Below are positions 5,983 through 9,129 of a stretch of DNA of 9,129 nucleotides, one piece after another; position 1 is the first letter of the stretch; the number at the start of each line of letters is the position of its first letter. The stretch spans positions 5,527-14,655 of the forward strand of contig DGOD01000009.1 of assembly GCA_002389265.1 (NCBI GenBank), in the 5' to 3' direction. The notes under the pieces are model-generated. The model saw only the letters and a program-made list of their open reading frames with translations. It did not search any database and was not told where the DNA came from. This DNA comes from Gammaproteobacteria bacterium UBA4475 (lineage in GTDB: Bacteria; Pseudomonadota; Gammaproteobacteria; Pseudomonadales; Azotimanducaceae). A program made the translations under genes and the position numbers.

Positions 5983-6768
5983 ATGGAACCGATGGCCAAC
6001 ATGGCTCTACGCGCCGCACGCCTTGTGGCGCCCCGCATTACCCGCGCCTTTGACCGCCCTGACCTGATTAAAGTCAGCGACAAGGGCCAGAATGACTACG
6101 TGACGAATATCGATAATGAGGTGGAATACGCCATTGTTGATGCGCTGAAAACCACATTCCCCGGTCATTCCTTCCGCGGCGAAGAAGCTGCGCAGAACAT
6201 CGACACAGAAGGCGCCGAATATGAATGGATCATCGACCCTATAGATGGGACCACCAACTTCGTACAAAACATTCCCCATTTTTGCATCTCTATCGCCTGT
6301 TTACGCAACGGCAAAATGGAACACGCTGTCATTCTCGACCCAATCCGACAGGAAGAATTTGTCGCCAGCCGTGGCAAAGGTTGCTCTCTGAATGGTCGAC
6401 GCCTCAGGGTCGGCAGCAAAACATCCCTACAGAGCGCCTTGATCTCAACCGGCGGCCACGAACAAGCTATTGCCGAACAGCAGGCTTTGATTTATCGGCA
6501 ATTATTGAATGAAGGCGCGGTGATGCGCCAGGCTGGCAGTGCGGCCCTGGATCTCGCCTGGGTTGCTGCCGGCAGACTCGACGGCATGTGGATGAGCCAA
6601 CTGAACCTCTGGGATATGGCGGCGGGCGCATTAATGGTACAGGAAACAGGCGGACTCTTAGGCGAGTTCAATGGCGGCACTCAGTATTTAAAGTCTGGCA
6701 ACATTATTGCGGCCTCTCCCAAATGCTTTCGCAGCTTGGCACCATTGATTCGAAAGCATTTGGGCTAA
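5983..6768 (+). CDS. suhB: Inositol-1-monophosphatase family protein SuhB, Nus complex partner
   Basis: SuhB belongs to the Mg-dependent inositol monophosphatase fold and hydrolyses myo-inositol monophosphate in vitro. In E. coli its important role is as a partner of the NusA/B/E/G complex on ribosomal RNA operons. The 261 residues (267 in E. coli) carry the metal-binding RGEE (65-68), DPIDGTTNF (85-93), the AGSAALDLA block (184-192) and WDMAAG (210-215). The frame is open from 5902, but I chose ATG at 5983 because MEPMANMALRAAR aligns with MHPMLNIAVRAAR of E. coli, and GGTGG lies 9 nt upstream. It is divergent from trmJ and convergent with secF. A 14-bp inverted repeat is embedded in the last codons. 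Whether it has a metabolic substrate here cannot be read from the sequence. Confidence 0.95.
   Translation: MEPMANMALRAARLVAPRITRAFDRPDLIKVSDKGQNDYVTNIDNEVEYAIVDALKTTFPGHSFRGEEAAQNIDTEGAEYEWIIDPIDGTTNFVQNIPHFCISIACLRNGKMEHAVILDPIRQEEFVASRGKGCSLNGRRLRVGSKTSLQSALISTGGHEQAIAEQQALIYRQLLNEGAVMRQAGSAALDLAWVAAGRLDGMWMSQLNLWDMAAGALMVQETGGLLGEFNGGTQYLKSGNIIAASPKCFRSLAPLIRKHLG
6718..6764. repeat. 14-bp perfect inverted repeat in the end of suhB
   Basis: CCCAAATGCTTTCG (6718-6731) and CGAAAGCATTTGGG (6751-6764) are perfect reverse complements with a 19-nt loop. The repeat occupies the codons from Pro-Lys-Cys-Phe-Arg to Lys-His-Leu-Gly and stops one base before the last two bases ahead of the TAA. As RNA it would form a stable hairpin on either strand. 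No U tract follows on either strand, so it is not a textbook intrinsic terminator. Confidence 0.85.
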
Positions 6769-6793
6769 GCTGGACTAAACCCAAGTGCCGGTA

Positions 6794-6815
6794 ACGCTGG
6801 CTAGAACGCCAGCGT
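6794..6815. terminator. 8-bp hairpin in the suhB-secF convergent gap
   Basis: ACGCTGGC (6794-6801) and GCCAGCGT (6808-6815) form a perfect 8-bp GC-rich stem with a 6-nt loop, midway between the convergent stops of suhB (6768) and secF (6821). The location suits a bidirectional terminator or a 3'-end stabiliser. No U run follows on either strand, so termination may be inefficient or need Rho. Confidence 0.5.
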
Positions 6816-6820
6816 CGCTA

Positions 6821-7765
6821 CTAACCCATCATGTCTGGGTCTTCAGCGCCTTCTTTGACTGGGATTGCCAGGTCTTCTTTGGATATATTCAGCAACACCA
6901 ACACATTCGCCGCGATATAGATCGAAGAATAGGTCCCTACCACCACACCAATAATCAAACCTTCAGCGAAACCACGAATCAGTTCGCCACCGAGGAAATA
7001 TAAAGCCAACAAGACCAGCAAGGTAGTCACGGACGTTACCACCGTGCGACCCAAGGTCTGGTTTAGTGAAATATTAATAATATCCACGGACGAGCCGCGA
7101 CGAACCTTACGAAAATTTTCTCGAATCCGGTCAGCGACCACAATCGTGTCGTTCAACGAATAACCGATCACCGCCAACAGTGCTGCGAGCACGGTCAAAT
7201 CAAAGTCCCAGCGAGTCAGTGAGAAGATACCCAAGATAATAATGACATCATGAAATAAGGCGACCACCGCGCCTACAGCAAACTTGAACTGGAAGCGCAT
7301 AGCGATATACAGCATGACAGCCGCCAGGGCCGTCAGCATACCCAACCCCCCTTGATTCGTAAGCTCTTCACCTACCGCAGGGCCCACAAATTCTGACCGC
7401 CGAAGCAAGACGCTATCGCCAGCCGCCTGCCTCAACGCCTTGAGCACCTCGTCACCCAAGGTCGCATTTTCGCGATCCGAGAGATTTTTTTGCGGCGGAA
7501 TTCGAACCAGAATATCGCGCTCTGAACCGAAGTACTGAACTACATGGCCACTAAAGCCAGCCTTATCCAGCTCCATACGAATATCGCCGGGATCAACAGG
7601 ACTCTCATAGGCCACCTCAACCAGCGTGCCGCCAGTAAAATCCAGCCCCCACTCAACCTGGTTCCAGGCTAAAGACACCAGCGAGGCCAGCACCAATGCC
7701 AACGAAATACCACCAGCGATATTGCGGTATCGCATGAAGTCGATTTTATACTTTGTCGCGCTCAT
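6821..7765 (-). CDS. secF: Protein translocase subunit SecF
   Basis: SecF is the inner-membrane partner of SecD; the SecDF complex uses the proton motive force (sodium in some marine bacteria) to help complete protein export through SecYEG. The 314 residues (323 in E. coli) show TM1 at about 15-34, the signature GLDFTGGT (40-47), a periplasmic domain to about 135, and five further membrane segments. The TM4 motif is GYSLNDTIVVADRIREN (201-217), with Asp206 and, later, Arg240 in QTLGRTVV as the likely ion-path residues. The ATG at 7765 is 28 bp after the secD stop. No good Shine-Dalgarno sequence is visible, so coupling to secD is possible. The tail is acidic and hydrophilic. Confidence 0.96.
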   Translation of the reverse strand: MSATKYKIDFMRYRNIAGGISLALVLASLVSLAWNQVEWGLDFTGGTLVEVAYESPVDPGDIRMELDKAGFSGHVVQYFGSERDILVRIPPQKNLSDRENATLGDEVLKALRQAAGDSVLLRRSEFVGPAVGEELTNQGGLGMLTALAAVMLYIAMRFQFKFAVGAVVALFHDVIIILGIFSLTRWDFDLTVLAALLAVIGYSLNDTIVVADRIRENFRKVRRGSSVDIINISLNQTLGRTVVTSVTTLLVLLALYFLGGELIRGFAEGLIIGVVVGTYSSIYIAANVLVLLNISKEDLAIPVKEGAEDPDMMG

Positions 7766-7793
7766 GGGTTGTCGCCAAAATTGGGGGCAAGTT

Positions 7794-9129
7794 TCATATC
7801 GCCAGACTTTTCACGTTGCGCCCACCGTAAATCACGTTAATGATCGCTCTAGTGCACACAATGGCTGTAAACATTGACGTCAAAATACCGATCGACAGGG
7901 TTATCGCGAAGCCCTTAACTGGGCCAGTGCCAATGGCATAAAGAATCAGTGCAACAATCAGGGTGGTGATATTGGCATCAAAAATGGTCACAAACGCTCG
8001 CTCGAAACCCGCATTGATCGCCGCTTGGGGCGACATACCATTTGCCAACTCTTCCCTGATTCGGGAAAAGATCAAGACGTTCGCATCAACGGCCATACCC
8101 ACAGTCAAAACAATGCCCGCGATACCCGGTAAGGTCAGAGTTGCACCGAGACTCGACATGATCGCGACCAACAAGACCAGGTTGGTCATCAGCGCCAAAT
8201 CGGCCGCTATGCCGAACACCCGGTAGTAAACCAACATGAATAGCAGCACGAGCATTAGGCCAACGGCGACCGAGATTGCACCCAATTCGATATTTTCCTT
8301 ACCTAAACTGGCACCCACCGTGCGCTCTTCGGCAATGAACATATCCGCCGCCAATGCGCCGGCACGCAGTAACAGGGACAATTCACGGGCTTCTCCCGCC
8401 TGTAAACCGGTAATTCTGAACTGCACACCCAGCGCGGCTTGCACTGTTGCCAAGCTGATGACTCGGCGTTCAACGTAGGGTGTTGTCTTTCGAACTTCCA
8501 CGCCATCGACCATGGAATAGCTGTCCCGGGTCTTGGTTTCGATAAAGACCACACCTAAGCGCCGACCGATATTATGACGGGTTGCGCGGTGCATCATGTT
8601 GCCGCCTTCGCTGTCGAGGGTGATATTGACCTGCGGCAAGCCTGTCTCTGGGTCAAAGCTGGCTTTGGCATCAACCACTCGATCACCCTTGATGATGACA
8701 TTTCTCTCAAGGCTCGCCGTACGGCCTTCGTAGTCATAGTCGATGGTGGTGGAGCGCGGTGCATCGGGTTGCGCATCAAAGCGAAACTCTAAGGTTGCCA
8801 CCTTACCCAGAATACGCTTGGCTTCTGCCGTGTCTTGCACACCGGGTAGGTCAACAACAATCCGGTTACGCCCGAGGCGCTGCACCAGGGGTTCAGAGAC
8901 TCCTAATTCGTTCACTCGGTTACGAATCGTTTGCAGATTCTGCGATACCGCAAAATCTTCAATAGACCGAATCGTGTCTTCGGTAATCTTCAAGCTGATA
9001 AACGGCAAACCATCTTCGCCCGCAGAGAATATAAACTCTCGATACTGTGATTCCAGCAGGCTTCGCGCCTTACTGCGGGTTTCCTCGTCTTCAAACGATA
9101 TTTTCAAGACGCCGCGACTACTGTCATCG
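7794..9129 (-). CDS. secD: Protein translocase subunit SecD, N-terminus cut by the window edge
   Basis: SecD is the large subunit of the SecDF export motor. The 444 visible residues stay open to the right edge; E. coli has 615, so TM1 and the early P1 domain are missing. Visible are the periplasmic block IRNRVNELGVSEPLVQR, RIVVDLPGVQDTAEAKRILG and LPQVNITLDSEGGN, then LSLLLRAGALAADMFIAEERTVG leading into TM2. The TM4 motif PGIAGIVLTVGMAVDAN (334-350 from the edge) contains Asp348, the counterpart of the ion-coupling Asp519 of E. coli. SFDANITTL-like residues and a GGRNVKSLAI tail complete it. A TTG at 9107 is not a credible start because the frame continues upstream and the domain is incomplete. 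It is followed by secF after 28 bp. Confidence 0.96.
   Translation of the reverse strand, partial: DDSSRGVLKISFEDEETRSKARSLLESQYREFIFSAGEDGLPFISLKITEDTIRSIEDFAVSQNLQTIRNRVNELGVSEPLVQRLGRNRIVVDLPGVQDTAEAKRILGKVATLEFRFDAQPDAPRSTTIDYDYEGRTASLERNVIIKGDRVVDAKASFDPETGLPQVNITLDSEGGNMMHRATRHNIGRRLGVVFIETKTRDSYSMVDGVEVRKTTPYVERRVISLATVQAALGVQFRITGLQAGEARELSLLLRAGALAADMFIAEERTVGASLGKENIELGAISVAVGLMLVLLFMLVYYRVFGIAADLALMTNLVLLVAIMSSLGATLTLPGIAGIVLTVGMAVDANVLIFSRIREELANGMSPQAAINAGFERAFVTIFDANITTLIVALILYAIGTGPVKGFAITLSIGILTSMFTAIVCTRAIINVIYGGRNVKSLAI

Noticed and set aside
6784..6793. AAGTGCCGGT, similar to the Pasteurellaceae uptake sequence AAGTGCGGT
   Set aside because: It carries an inserted base, I saw no further copies, and the gene context does not point to Pasteurellaceae.
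9105..9107. TTG as the start of secD
   Set aside because: The frame continues open to the window edge and the predicted protein would lack TM1 and the first periplasmic domain, so the gene is simply cut by the window.
1..9129. Mobile element, prophage, CRISPR or defence island
   Set aside because: No transposase, integrase, spaced repeats or tRNA attachment site is visible; all genes are core functions in conserved order.

Overview
This is a housekeeping stretch of a gammaproteobacterial chromosome. Every protein aligns from memory closely with an Escherichia coli counterpart: IscS and IscA have the same lengths (404 and 107 residues) and the same catalytic or ligand residues. The base composition looks even at roughly 50% GC, and I see no mobile element, CRISPR array, tRNA or rRNA. 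The joint order secD-secF, suhB, trmJ, isc operon resembles Pseudomonas and related free-living gammaproteobacteria more than enteric bacteria. I cannot name a species.

Layout from left to right. Positions 1-4898 hold the minus-strand iron-sulfur cluster assembly operon iscR-iscS-iscU-iscA-hscB-hscA; hscA runs off the left edge. IscS supplies sulfur from cysteine, IscU is the scaffold, IscA an A-type carrier, and HscB/HscA the co-chaperone and Hsp70 that release the cluster from IscU. IscR is the [2Fe-2S] sensor and repressor. Positions 4899-5037 hold the operon control region, with a sigma70-like promoter and two type 1 IscR sites. Positions 5026-5850 hold trmJ (minus), whose stop codon lies inside the distal IscR site. 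Positions 5851-5982 are a divergent control region serving trmJ and suhB, with two -10 elements framed by an inverted repeat and a perfect boxA in the suhB leader. Positions 5983-6768 hold suhB (plus). A short convergent gap with two strong inverted repeats separates it from secF and secD (minus, 6821-9129), which encode the SecDF export motor; secD is cut by the right edge.

The coding content is ordinary. The points of interest are regulatory: a boxA that suggests Nus-factor autoregulation of suhB, an IscR operator embedded in the end of trmJ, an ATGA overlap of iscR and iscS in place of the E. coli spacer, and a 14-bp perfect inverted repeat in the last codons of suhB. No stretch longer than 300 bases lacks a gene. 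I found no evidence for a novel multi-gene system.
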